NCBI GenBank assembly: GCA_017391675.1
Contig: JAFOXR010000024.1
Coordinates: forward strand, 62,001-126,000
Origin: Muribaculaceae bacterium
GTDB lineage: Bacteria > Bacteroidota > Bacteroidia > Bacteroidales > Muribaculaceae
Reading direction: 5' to 3'
Length of the DNA stretch: 64,000 bases
Part shown: piece by piece, positions 39,257-46,963 of the stretch
How the letters are laid out: every line of letters begins with the position of its first letter
How positions within the stretch are numbered: position 1 is the stretch's first letter
Notes under the pieces: model-generated
What the model was told of the DNA's origin: nothing
Databases searched by the model: none
What the model saw: the letters and a program-made list of their open reading frames with translations, nothing else
Position numbers and translations under genes: made by a program

Positions 39257-39547
39257 ATGAATAAATCTACAACGAATACAGATTCAGCACCTAATGTAGC
39301 ATGGAATGGTGTAACGATTGAAGAGTTGCGTTTCATGCGTGCATCTGTATTGATAAAACTAGAAATGCAGAAAAGCTATCTGAAGAGAAAAGCGGCAGAA
39401 ACTTTACCTGTTGGGACAATCGGTAAAGGTGCTAATATTGCAGCCTTTTCAGCAAAGATGTCATTGATTCAAAAAGTAATACTTGTTGCAAAAGGTATGA
39501 GATTGGCGTCAAACATTGTTTCATTTTTTAGAAAAAACAAGCGATGA
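39257..39547 (+). CDS. Small basic protein of unknown function in the YtxH cluster
   Basis: A 96-residue protein I do not recognise. The first 20 residues are polar. Residues 23-46 form a charged helix (IEELRFMRASVLIKLEMQK), then a Gly-containing turn (PVGTIGKG) and a C-terminal amphipathic or weakly hydrophobic helix ending in a basic tail (FFRKNKR). Its place between the DUF1469 gene and prmA, with a four-base overlap into prmA, suggests it belongs to the YtxH-DUF1469 membrane module. Confidence 0.6.
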   Translation: MNKSTTNTDSAPNVAWNGVTIEELRFMRASVLIKLEMQKSYLKRKAAETLPVGTIGKGANIAAFSAKMSLIQKVILVAKGMRLASNIVSFFRKNKR

Positions 39548-40398
39548 ACGATTATATACAGGTTGACTTTGTTTTAGAACCACATAATGAAATTGAAGTT
39601 GATATACTTGATGCTTTGTTGTGTGAAGTGAATTTTGAGAGTTTTGTAGCTACTGATAATGGTGTATCTGCGTTCATTAAAAAAGAACATTACGCAACTG
39701 GGATAATAGAAAATGCTATAAATCAGTATCCCTTCTCTTCCAAAATAACATGGAGTGAGCAAATTATTGTCGGTAAGGATTGGAATGAGGAATGGGAGAA
39801 GAATTTCTTTAAACCAATGGTTATTGCAGAAAGATGCGTTATCCATAGTACATTCCATAATGATTATCCGAAACTGGAATATGATATAACAATAGATCCC
39901 AAAATGGCTTTTGGGACAGGACATCATTCTACAACCAATTTAATTGTTTCAGAATTGCTGTCTATGGATCTAAAAGGTTGTAAAGTCCTTGATATGGGTA
40001 CAGGTACAGGAATATTGTCAATCGTATCGATATTACATGGAGCCTATTCGGCATTAGGAGTTGAAATTGATGAAGCTGCCTATGTTAATGCCTTGGAAAA
40101 TATTGAATTGAATAATGTTAAGAATAATATAACTATTCTTCATGGTGATGCTTCAGTAATTTCGTCGTATGATAATGAGAGTTTTGATATAGTTCTGGCA
40201 AATATTAACAGGAATGTGATTCTTAATGATGTTGATAAATACAGCAGGGTACTCAGCAGAGGTGGTTATATGCTATTAAGCGGATTTTATTTTGATGAAG
40301 TTGCTATGGTTGCTGAAGCTGCCGCAAAATATGGAATGAAATTCGATAGCTCTAAAGAAGATAATAAATGGGCTCTATTAAAGCTTATTAAAGTATAA
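39544..40398 (+). CDS. prmA: Ribosomal protein L11 methyltransferase
   Basis: A SAM-dependent enzyme that methylates ribosomal protein L11. The 284-residue protein has the N-terminal L11-binding domain, the linker phrase WNEEWEKNFFKP, the substrate-positioning IDPKMAFGTGHHSTT, SAM motif I VLDMGTGTGILS and the late motif LANINRN. It starts inside the stop codon of the preceding gene (ATGA), so it is translationally coupled to the membrane cluster. Confidence 0.93.
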   Translation: MNDYIQVDFVLEPHNEIEVDILDALLCEVNFESFVATDNGVSAFIKKEHYATGIIENAINQYPFSSKITWSEQIIVGKDWNEEWEKNFFKPMVIAERCVIHSTFHNDYPKLEYDITIDPKMAFGTGHHSTTNLIVSELLSMDLKGCKVLDMGTGTGILSIVSILHGAYSALGVEIDEAAYVNALENIELNNVKNNITILHGDASVISSYDNESFDIVLANINRNVILNDVDKYSRVLSRGGYMLLSGFYFDEVAMVAEAAAKYGMKFDSSKEDNKWALLKLIKV

Positions 40399-40442
40399 TT
40401 TCCACATATATATTGATATATTTAATCTTTTTTTTGCGGATA

Positions 40443-40475
40443 TTGGTGTATTATAAATATTTTATACTATATTTG
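40443..40475 (+). promoter_or_regulatory. Promoter of the ECF sigma factor gene
   Basis: TATATTTG at 40468-40475 is a full -7 match, with TTGG at 40443-40446 as a partial -33 at 21 bases. The leader would be about 70 bases. Confidence 0.5.
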
Positions 40476-40552
40476 CGCAATAATTTTTGTGTTTAACTAA
40501 AAACGGATTGCCTATAGGATATAACATTACTCTAATTCAAAATTAAATTGAC

Positions 40553-41143
40553 ATGGAAGAATTAATAACTCTTTCCGATGAAAAGTTGGTAGTGTTATAT
40601 ACAAAAGGTGTAAATCAAGCGTTTGATGTATTGGTTGAGCGATACAAAGAGCGTGTCTATACATATATTTATCATACGGTCAAATGTGAAGAACTGGCTG
40701 ATGATATTTTCCAAGAAACTTTTGTAAAAGCAATTATTACTATAAATCAAGGTAGATATACCGAAAACGGTAAGTTCCTGCCTTGGATATTCCGTATTGC
40801 TCATAATCTTATTATTGATTATTATCGTCAAGAGAAATCGGAAAACACTCAGTCATGCGATGCTGAAGAAGTTGATATCCTCAATAGAAAGGATTTAAGT
40901 GAGTGTACTATTGAAGATCAAATGGTGACAGAGCAAATTCATCAGGATATAAAAAATCTAGTTAATGCACTTCCTGATTCTCAAAAAGAAGTTTTGCTTA
41001 TGAGATATTATAAGAATATGAGTTTCAAAGAAATTGCAGAAACTACTAATGTAAGCATAAACACTGCTTTAGGTAGAATGAGATATGCAATTTTAAATAT
41101 GCGCCGCATTGCAGAAGAGAACAATATTATTCTTACTATTTAA
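40553..41143 (+). CDS. ECF-type RNA polymerase sigma factor
   Basis: A 196-residue sigma-70 family protein with only regions 2 and 4. Region 2 spans about residues 20-95 (ADDIFQETFVKA, GKFLPWIFRIAHNLIID). Region 4 spans about 135-185 (LPDSQKEVLLMRYYKNMSFKEIAE, a helix-turn-helix, then INTALGRMRYA). No anti-sigma factor gene of usual size follows; instead a 52-residue ORF lies 80 bases downstream. It is one of the widely conserved single sigma factors of Bacteroidales, and its regulon is unknown. Confidence 0.88.
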   Translation: MEELITLSDEKLVVLYTKGVNQAFDVLVERYKERVYTYIYHTVKCEELADDIFQETFVKAIITINQGRYTENGKFLPWIFRIAHNLIIDYYRQEKSENTQSCDAEEVDILNRKDLSECTIEDQMVTEQIHQDIKNLVNALPDSQKEVLLMRYYKNMSFKEIAETTNVSINTALGRMRYAILNMRRIAEENNIILTI

Positions 41144-41223
41144 TTAAAAATAATTTTCTTGATAAGTGTAATATTTTAGGCATTGTTTGCGTTACATATA
41201 TGTAACTATAGAATTAATTGCCT

Positions 41224-41382
41224 ATGCAGAAAAACTTTACTCTATCAAATTTAAAGAATGCGAGTAGCAAGAGCAAAGTGGAACCAAAAGAATCTACTGT
41301 CAGTTTCATTAAGCAATTTGCTAGAATATGTAAAATGAAACAATTACCACAACCTGAATTAAGTGTGTTTGTGCTCAATTGA
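41224..41382 (+). CDS. Small ORF (52 residues) downstream of the sigma factor
   Basis: ATG at 41224 to TGA at 41382. The product starts MQKNFTLSNLKNASSK and continues with the phrase TVSFIKQFARIC, then a short basic and hydrophobic tail. The LTLSNL/SFIKQFAR pattern is, as far as I recall, shared by short proteins in other Bacteroidales. It ends 20 bases before a strong rho-independent terminator, so it would be the last gene of the sigma factor transcript. No function known; codon bias could not be tested on so short a frame. Confidence 0.55.
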   Translation: MQKNFTLSNLKNASSKSKVEPKESTVSFIKQFARICKMKQLPQPELSVFVLN

Positions 41383-41402
41383 TTACTTGCAATTGTCATT
41401 AT

Positions 41403-41430
41403 GAGGGAGATTGTATTCTCCCTCTTTTTT
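41403..41430. terminator. Rho-independent terminator between the small ORF and the LolC/E-like gene
   Basis: An 8-base-pair GC-rich stem (41403-41410 with 41417-41424) is followed by six T residues to 41430. It is oriented for the plus strand. The T-run overlaps the stop of the converging permease gene. Confidence 0.85.
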
Positions 41431-42661
41431 ATTCAAATAATATTGTTTTTTTCGGCTCAATTGTAGATATCACATGTGATGGAACAAGAAGCGATAAATA
41501 TGATATTATAATAACAGCAATATTAAATGCTATTATATAGGTCCAATTAATGTCAACAGGCACATATTCTATATAGTATGCTTCAGGATTTAGTTTGATT
41601 ATGTGATACTTGTCTTGAATATAGCATAGAGCTATTGCAATAAAATTGCTTAATATCAATGCTTTCCAGATTAGTCTGTTTGTTGTGATAATGAATATTT
41701 GTCTAATTGAATAGTTGCTTGTTCCAAGAGTCTTTAATATACCTATCATGTTTATTCTTTCAAGTACAATCATTAGTAAACATGAGATTAAGGTAAAAGA
41801 GGATACTATTATCATAATCATAAGGATTATGACGACATTCATATCCAGTAAATCTAACCATGTGAAGTAAGATGCGTTATTATCAACGATATTTGTTGCT
41901 TCATATTGATAAAATTCATTAGCTAAAAGTTCCTTAATATTATCGTTTACTTGCTTAATGTTTCCTGTATTATCGCATGATACAGCTATATAATCACCTT
42001 GATTGGTATTCCACTGATTTATGCTTTGTATCTGTCTAATATTTCCAATTATAAAAATATTGTCAAAGTCTTCAAAATCGGTATTGTATATTCCTGTGAT
42101 TATAGAATTTCGTGCTTTAATCTTATTGTCAATGAAATAGGTGGGAACCTTGTCGCCTATTGACAGGTTGAGCTCTTTTGAAATATGATTTGATATAACG
42201 ACTTCAGACACTCCTTTAATGCTATCGTAAGGTATTCTTCCATCAATTAAGGCATTTTTGATATACGACCAATCGAAATTGTCGGCTACGCCTTTATATA
42301 TAACGCCTTTAAAAGAATCATTAGTCTTAAGAACAGCTGGCTTTTCACCTATTAAACAGATTGATTTTACATTATTTATACTTAATACCTGTTCCGTTAA
42401 GTCTTCTGATAATAATAGAGCAGGGGAATTGCGGGATTGTGTATAAGCGGGTTTAGTGATTTTAATATGTGCATCTAAACTGTATATCTTGTTAGAAATC
42501 TCCTTTTTAAAGCCGCAGACAATAACAATGGAAAAAATCATGATAACTAAAGCTAGTGTCATGCCTAAGACGGCAATTCCTATACTAGGCATGCTGTTAC
42601 TGGATTCCTTCATATTATATCCAGCTTTAAGTCTATTTGCAATAAACAGCTCGAATTTCAT
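41429..42661 (-). CDS. LolC/E- and FtsX-like ABC transporter permease
   Basis: A 410-residue inner membrane permease of the MacB/LolC/LolE type. The N-terminal membrane helix (about residues 27-50) is preceded by the cytoplasmic start FELFIANRLK and followed by a periplasmic MacB-PCD-like domain of about 220 residues. Three helices lie near the C-terminus (about 277-300, 325-350, 372-395). In Bacteroidota such proteins are candidates for lipoprotein release to the outer membrane. No ATPase partner is adjacent. It starts 26 bases after the tmRNA terminator palindrome. Confidence 0.8.
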   Translation of the reverse strand: MKFELFIANRLKAGYNMKESSNSMPSIGIAVLGMTLALVIMIFSIVIVCGFKKEISNKIYSLDAHIKITKPAYTQSRNSPALLLSEDLTEQVLSINNVKSICLIGEKPAVLKTNDSFKGVIYKGVADNFDWSYIKNALIDGRIPYDSIKGVSEVVISNHISKELNLSIGDKVPTYFIDNKIKARNSIITGIYNTDFEDFDNIFIIGNIRQIQSINQWNTNQGDYIAVSCDNTGNIKQVNDNIKELLANEFYQYEATNIVDNNASYFTWLDLLDMNVVIILMIMIIVSSFTLISCLLMIVLERINMIGILKTLGTSNYSIRQIFIITTNRLIWKALILSNFIAIALCYIQDKYHIIKLNPEAYYIEYVPVDINWTYIIAFNIAVIIISYLSLLVPSHVISTIEPKKTILFE

Positions 42662-42686
42662 GTCAGCACGATGCGTTAAATAATTA

Positions 42687-42708
42687 AAGACAGGAAATTT
42701 CCTGTCTT
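42687..42708 (-). terminator. Terminator of tmRNA (22-base perfect palindrome)
   Basis: Positions 42687-42708 form a perfect 22-base palindrome, giving a stem of up to nine base pairs with a 4-base loop. It begins three bases after the tmRNA 3' end on the minus strand, with TTTAATTATTT following. Confidence 0.65.
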
Positions 42709-42710
42709 AT

Positions 42711-43107
42711 TTGTGGAGCTGGAGGGGTTTGAACCCTCGTCCAAACGCGGAACCAATAAGCTTTCTACATGCTTAGTCATTTCTTGGTTTTCGGAATCAG
42801 ACAGGCAAAAGACAACCAATCTGAAACTTATCCTTTAAAATTTGAAAAATCCCCAAGGCTTGAATTTTTCTATTCCTGAATTTCTAGCACCACCTTATCG
42901 AAACGTCTCAGGAAAAGGCAATCGGGTGATGTCTTGTCTCTGCAACTGTTGCGGAGATTAAGCTAATCTACTGTACTTCGATTAAGCAGCAAGAGCGTAG
43001 TTATTTTCGCCAATTAAATTTTTGATGTCTGAGATTATAGAGCATAGCCATCATCGCTCTGCATGCTTACTTACCACTTCTACACGCTGTCAAAGCCAGT
43101 CAGCCCC
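42711..43107 (-). ncRNA. ssrA: Transfer-messenger RNA (tmRNA)
   Basis: Rescues stalled ribosomes. The 5' end GGGGCTG (43107 down) pairs with CAGCTCC near the 3' end to close the tRNA-like domain, and the T-arm reads GGGTTCAAACCC. The tag reading frame at 42982-43011 encodes GENNYALAA followed by TAA, the form seen in Bacteroidales. The 3' CCA is not encoded: the discriminator A is followed by CAA. The rest has the pseudoknot-rich layout expected. A -7 element lies 22 bases upstream. Confidence 0.97.
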
Positions 43108-43128
43108 AGTGGTTTTGTAATTATAACG

Positions 43129-43136
43129 CAAAGATA
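43129..43136 (-). promoter_or_regulatory. -7 element of tmRNA
   Basis: On the minus strand TATCTTTG is a full match to TAnnTTTG. The transcript would start near 43122, about 15 bases before the mature 5' end, which RNase P would then form. The -33 region is occupied by an inverted repeat (43143-43157). Confidence 0.55.
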
Positions 43137-43192
43137 ATAATAAATACTTAAAGTATTCTATTCAATTAATTTTTTTTAGTTATTCTGATAAT

Positions 43193-44974
43193 TTAAGCTT
43201 TCTCACTGAGCTCAAGCCATCTGAGTTCTTTTTCATCGAGCATCGCCTTAATTTCATTATATCTTTTTGATGCAGATTCTATTTCGGCCGTACTAGCTCC
43301 GTTTTGAAAAAGAGCTTCAATTTCTTCTTTTTCTTTATTGAGAGCTTCTATTTCAATGTCTAGTGCTTCAAATTCTCGCTTCTCCTTGAAACTCATTTTT
43401 TCTGGTCTTGTACTCCTTGAGACTGTTTCTCTTTTCGGATTTACCTCTTTTTTCTTGGATTCACTTTCTTTTTCATTAGCTTCTTTCCAATCTCGATAAT
43501 TACTATAGTTCCCAGGAAAATCTTTTACCACTCCGTTACCCTCAAAAACAAATAAGTGGTCAACTGTTTTATCCATGAAGAATCTATCATGACTAATAAT
43601 GATTACGCATCCTTTAAATTTAGATAGATAGTCTTCAAGTATCTCCAATGTTATAATATCAAGGTCGTTTGTTGGCTCGTCAAGAATGAGAAAATTGGGT
43701 CTCTTCATAAGAACCGTTGCCAAATAGAGCCGTCTTTTCTCTCCACCGCTGAGCTTGTAAATGAATTTTTGCTGATCTGCAGGACTGAATAGGAAAAATT
43801 GTAAGAATTGTGAAGCAGAATACTTGCTTTTCTCATCGAATTCTATGTATTCTGCTATTCTTGTGACAGCATCAATTACTTTCATGGATTCATCAAAGGA
43901 CATGCCTTCTTGGCTATAGTAACCGAAACTTACGGTTTCTCCTATATCAAAAGATCCTGAATCTGGGCGTTCTAATCCAAGTAACAGTTTTACGAATGTA
44001 GACTTCCCAACGCCATTATTTCCTACAATACCTACCTTTTCATATCTCGCAAAAATATAATTGAAATCTTCAAGGATAATTTTTTCGTTATATTTCTTAG
44101 AGATATTGACTGCTTCAAAGATTTTAGAACCTATGTATGCCGATTTGACATTCAGTTCTACACTTTTATCATGATATCTTTGTGATGCTTTTTCTTTTAG
44201 ATCATAAAATGCATCTATGCGGTATTTTGCTTTAGTCCCTCTTGCTTGAGGTTGTCTTCTCATCCATTCGAGTTCGGTTCTTAATAGATTTCTTGCTTTA
44301 GCCGTTTCTGCGTTTTGAGCGTCAATGCGTTCCTGGCGTTTCTCAAGATAATAATTATAATTGCCATTGTAAGTATAAATGTATTGCTGGTCAATTTCAA
44401 TTATCTTGTTGCACACCTTATCTAGAAAATAACGGTCATGAGTAACCATTAGAATCGCAATTTTGTTGCGTGATAAATATCCCTCTAGCCATTCTATAAT
44501 TTCAATGTCCAGGTGATTTGTTGGCTCATCAAGAATTAAGAGTTCATTGTTTTCTATAATTAATTTAGCTAACGCAACGCGTTTCAGTTGCCCCCCTGAT
44601 AGTTTGCCTGTCTTAATGTTGAGATCGGCAATTTTGAGCTGAGTTAATACCTGTTTGAATCGGTTCTCATACTCCCATGCATCTTCATGACTAGAGTCAA
44701 TGCCTTGCATGCATACTTCAATAACACTTAGTTCTGGATCAAATTTAGGCGTTTGTTCTAAATATCCGACTTTAATATCATTTCTGAATGTGACTTTCCC
44801 ATTGTCATATGCCTCATTGTCGCATATAATCTTTAATAAAGTGGACTTGCCCGCACCATTTTTTGCGATTAATCCAATTTTGTCACCTTCGTTAACGCCG
44901 AAAGTGATATTTTTGAACAAAATACAATCTCCAAATGATTTAGTGAGATTCTCAATTTGCAATAAACTTTCCAT
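43193..44974 (-). CDS. ABC-F ATPase, Uup-like
   Basis: A 593-residue soluble protein with two ABC modules and no membrane segments. Walker A sequences are AKNGAGKST (near residue 37) and GNNGVGKST (near 325); signatures are LSGGQLKR and LSGGEKRR. The C-terminal 90 residues form the coiled coil typical of Uup. ABC-F proteins act on the ribosome; Uup is linked to ribosome rescue and DNA branch stability. The frame is open upstream to 45184, but that extension has no family resemblance and the ATG at 44974 gives the usual start (MESLLQIENLTKSF). Confidence 0.9.
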   Translation of the reverse strand: MESLLQIENLTKSFGDCILFKNITFGVNEGDKIGLIAKNGAGKSTLLKIICDNEAYDNGKVTFRNDIKVGYLEQTPKFDPELSVIEVCMQGIDSSHEDAWEYENRFKQVLTQLKIADLNIKTGKLSGGQLKRVALAKLIIENNELLILDEPTNHLDIEIIEWLEGYLSRNKIAILMVTHDRYFLDKVCNKIIEIDQQYIYTYNGNYNYYLEKRQERIDAQNAETAKARNLLRTELEWMRRQPQARGTKAKYRIDAFYDLKEKASQRYHDKSVELNVKSAYIGSKIFEAVNISKKYNEKIILEDFNYIFARYEKVGIVGNNGVGKSTFVKLLLGLERPDSGSFDIGETVSFGYYSQEGMSFDESMKVIDAVTRIAEYIEFDEKSKYSASQFLQFFLFSPADQQKFIYKLSGGEKRRLYLATVLMKRPNFLILDEPTNDLDIITLEILEDYLSKFKGCVIIISHDRFFMDKTVDHLFVFEGNGVVKDFPGNYSNYRDWKEANEKESESKKKEVNPKRETVSRSTRPEKMSFKEKREFEALDIEIEALNKEKEEIEALFQNGASTAEIESASKRYNEIKAMLDEKELRWLELSEKA

Positions 44975-44978
44975 AATA

Positions 44979-44986
44979 CAAAAGTA
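44979..44986 (-). promoter_or_regulatory. -7-like element close to the ABC-F gene
   Basis: On the minus strand TACTTTTG matches TAnnTTTG but ends only five bases before the ATG at 44974, so transcription would begin at or near the start codon and give a leaderless message. No -33 is clear; this may be chance. Confidence 0.25.
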
Positions 44987-45008
44987 GTAAAATACTTTGG
45001 TAAATAAT

Positions 45009-45040
45009 ATTGTGATGATTTGAAATAAATTGTAATTTTG
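45009..45040 (+). promoter_or_regulatory. Promoter of the phosphoesterase/propeller gene
   Basis: TAATTTTG at 45033-45040 is a full -7 match, with ATTG at 45009-45012 as a near -33 at 20 bases. The start would be near 45047. This favours the ATG at 45078 (31-base leader) over the ATG at 45054. Confidence 0.5.
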
Positions 45041-45077
45041 CCTAAACATTAAAATGATAACATTAATTCTATTAAAT

Positions 45078-46913
45078 ATGAAAATTAGATCTATAGTATT
45101 AGCAACATTAATGGTGTTGGTTTCGTTTAACCTTAGCGCCGAGAAAATTACTCTTCTTACCGATATACATGTAGTGCCTGGCAATAATAAAGAAGAAATG
45201 CTTAAGCATGTAATAGAGGATATAAATAATAACGAAACAGAAATAGTCGTTTTATCCGGAGACTTGACCGATGAAGGAAGCGATGAACAATTATATAATG
45301 TGAAATCAATATTGGATACTATAAAGAAACCTTTATTTGTAGTACCAGGAAATCATGAAAATAATTGGAGCCAGAGTGCATGTAAAACATTATTTGATAT
45401 TTGGGGAAATGATAGATTTGTGACTGAAACGGATAATCTGGTTATAGTAGGGATTAATTGTGGACCTTATATGAAAATGGGTGATGGTCACATAAAACAT
45501 GAAGACCTTTTATGGTTAGACAAGACCTTGTCCGAAAGAGTAAAAGGTGGCAAGAAAGTGCTGTCGGTGTGTCATTATGCATTGAACAAGGATTTGGATA
45601 GCTATAAAGAATATGTCTCAATATTAAAGAAATATCCTGTAGTTGCACATTTAAATGGTCACTATCATAATTATAAGAGGTACCGTGTTGAAAACATTGA
45701 AGTAATGCATTGCCGTTCATTAGAAATGGGTAAAAATGAATTGCAGACATTTGGATATTCAATAGTGGATATTTCTTCAGACTCTGTAAAGTTATATGAA
45801 AAGGTTCTAGCACAACCTAAACAACTGAAGTTTGCGTATAAGATAGATTGCAAAACGGTAGTTCCTATTGAAGCAGAAGAAGATATAAATATACCTCTTT
45901 CAAAAGATTTTAAACTTGAACTCGCTTATAGAGATGATGCCTCTGTTTTCTGTCGTGTTGCTGCAGATAAAAACAATGTTTATTTTGGGAATTCTCTTGG
46001 TTTCATTAAATGTGTAAACAAGAAGAATGGCAAATTGAAATGGACTTATAAAACAGGAGCAGGAATATTCTCAAGAGTAGCAGTAGCTGATAATGCTGTA
46101 ATAGTACCAACTGCTGATAAAAGACTGTTATGGTTGGATAAAAGAACAGGAAAATTGCTATATGAAAAAGATGCAACCGGTCCTTATGTTGCTGATGGCA
46201 TTATTGTTGATGATGTTTTATATCAAGGTGGATATAAGGTATTTCAGGCATGGAATGTTAAAGATGCTAGCTTGAAATGGGAATATAAGGAATTGAACAA
46301 CTACTGCCAGGCATCACCAGCTTTTGATGGTGATTACATCGCATTTGGTGCATGGGATACATATTTGAGAAAAATTAATATGGAAACAGGTGCATTAGAA
46401 TGGAAATGGAATAATGGGAAAGATCGGAATATGTTGTCGCCTGGTAACTGTGTGCCAGTTATAGCAAATAAGAAAATTCTTGTAGTTGCTCCCGATAGAT
46501 ATATGACAGCAATCGATTGGCAGACTGGAAAGACTGTTTGGAGAGATAAAAGTCATAAATACAGAGAAAGTTTAGGTCGTTCTGCTGATGGTAGTAGAGT
46601 TTATGCTAAAACTATGGATGGTGAGATTGTTTGTGTCAGTACAGAAGGCAATGAGTTCAATGAATTGTGGATAGCAGATGCTGGTATTGGTTATGAACAT
46701 GCTCCATGTATAGTATTGGAACAAGATGGAGTCGTTTATGCTGGTTCTAGAAGAGGTATAATAACTGCTATAGATGCAGAAACAGCTAATGTGCTGTGGA
46801 GGCAAAAAGTAGGAGCATCAGAGATAAATGGATTTGATGTTGATGATAGTGGAGATGTCTATGTATCTTTAGTAGAAGGCTCTATCTGGCGGATTAGAAA
46901 TAACAAGAAATAA
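45078..46913 (+). CDS. Exported calcineurin-like phosphoesterase fused to a PQQ-type beta-propeller
   Basis: A 611-residue secreted protein. After a signal peptide (cleavage near NLSAEK) comes a metallophosphoesterase with the expected ligands in order: DIH (Asp29, His31), GDLTDEG, GNHEN, CHYA and NGHYH. From about residue 290 to the end, repeated units such as NGKLKWTYKTG, TGALEWKW, TGKTVWRD and TANVLWRQ form PQQ/WD-type propeller blades. The substrate is unknown; the propeller may bind it or a partner. The frame is open from 45054, but the ATG at 45078 opens a clean signal peptide and suits the promoter. Confidence 0.82.
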   Translation: MKIRSIVLATLMVLVSFNLSAEKITLLTDIHVVPGNNKEEMLKHVIEDINNNETEIVVLSGDLTDEGSDEQLYNVKSILDTIKKPLFVVPGNHENNWSQSACKTLFDIWGNDRFVTETDNLVIVGINCGPYMKMGDGHIKHEDLLWLDKTLSERVKGGKKVLSVCHYALNKDLDSYKEYVSILKKYPVVAHLNGHYHNYKRYRVENIEVMHCRSLEMGKNELQTFGYSIVDISSDSVKLYEKVLAQPKQLKFAYKIDCKTVVPIEAEEDINIPLSKDFKLELAYRDDASVFCRVAADKNNVYFGNSLGFIKCVNKKNGKLKWTYKTGAGIFSRVAVADNAVIVPTADKRLLWLDKRTGKLLYEKDATGPYVADGIIVDDVLYQGGYKVFQAWNVKDASLKWEYKELNNYCQASPAFDGDYIAFGAWDTYLRKINMETGALEWKWNNGKDRNMLSPGNCVPVIANKKILVVAPDRYMTAIDWQTGKTVWRDKSHKYRESLGRSADGSRVYAKTMDGEIVCVSTEGNEFNELWIADAGIGYEHAPCIVLEQDGVVYAGSRRGIITAIDAETANVLWRQKVGASEINGFDVDDSGDVYVSLVEGSIWRIRNNKK

Positions 46914-46918
46914 TTGTT

Positions 46919-46958
46919 AAAAAAATAAGTTGCAAATGAATTTGCAACTTATTTTTTT
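46919..46958. terminator. Bidirectional terminator between phosphoesterase and amylase genes
   Basis: Arms 46919-46936 and 46941-46958 form an 18-base-pair stem with a 4-base loop, flanked by A- and T-runs so that it works in both directions. It begins five bases after the phosphoesterase stop and ends five bases before the amylase stop. Confidence 0.85.
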
Positions 46959-46963
46959 TGAAA

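Noticed and set aside
42711..42780. tRNA-like T-arm and acceptor end
   Set aside because: Belongs to the tRNA-like domain of tmRNA, not to a separate tRNA gene.
44975..45184. N-terminal extension of the ABC-F reading frame to 45184
   Set aside because: The added 70 residues are hydrophobic and unlike any ABC-F protein, overlap the promoter and start of the divergent gene, and a standard family start exists at 44974.
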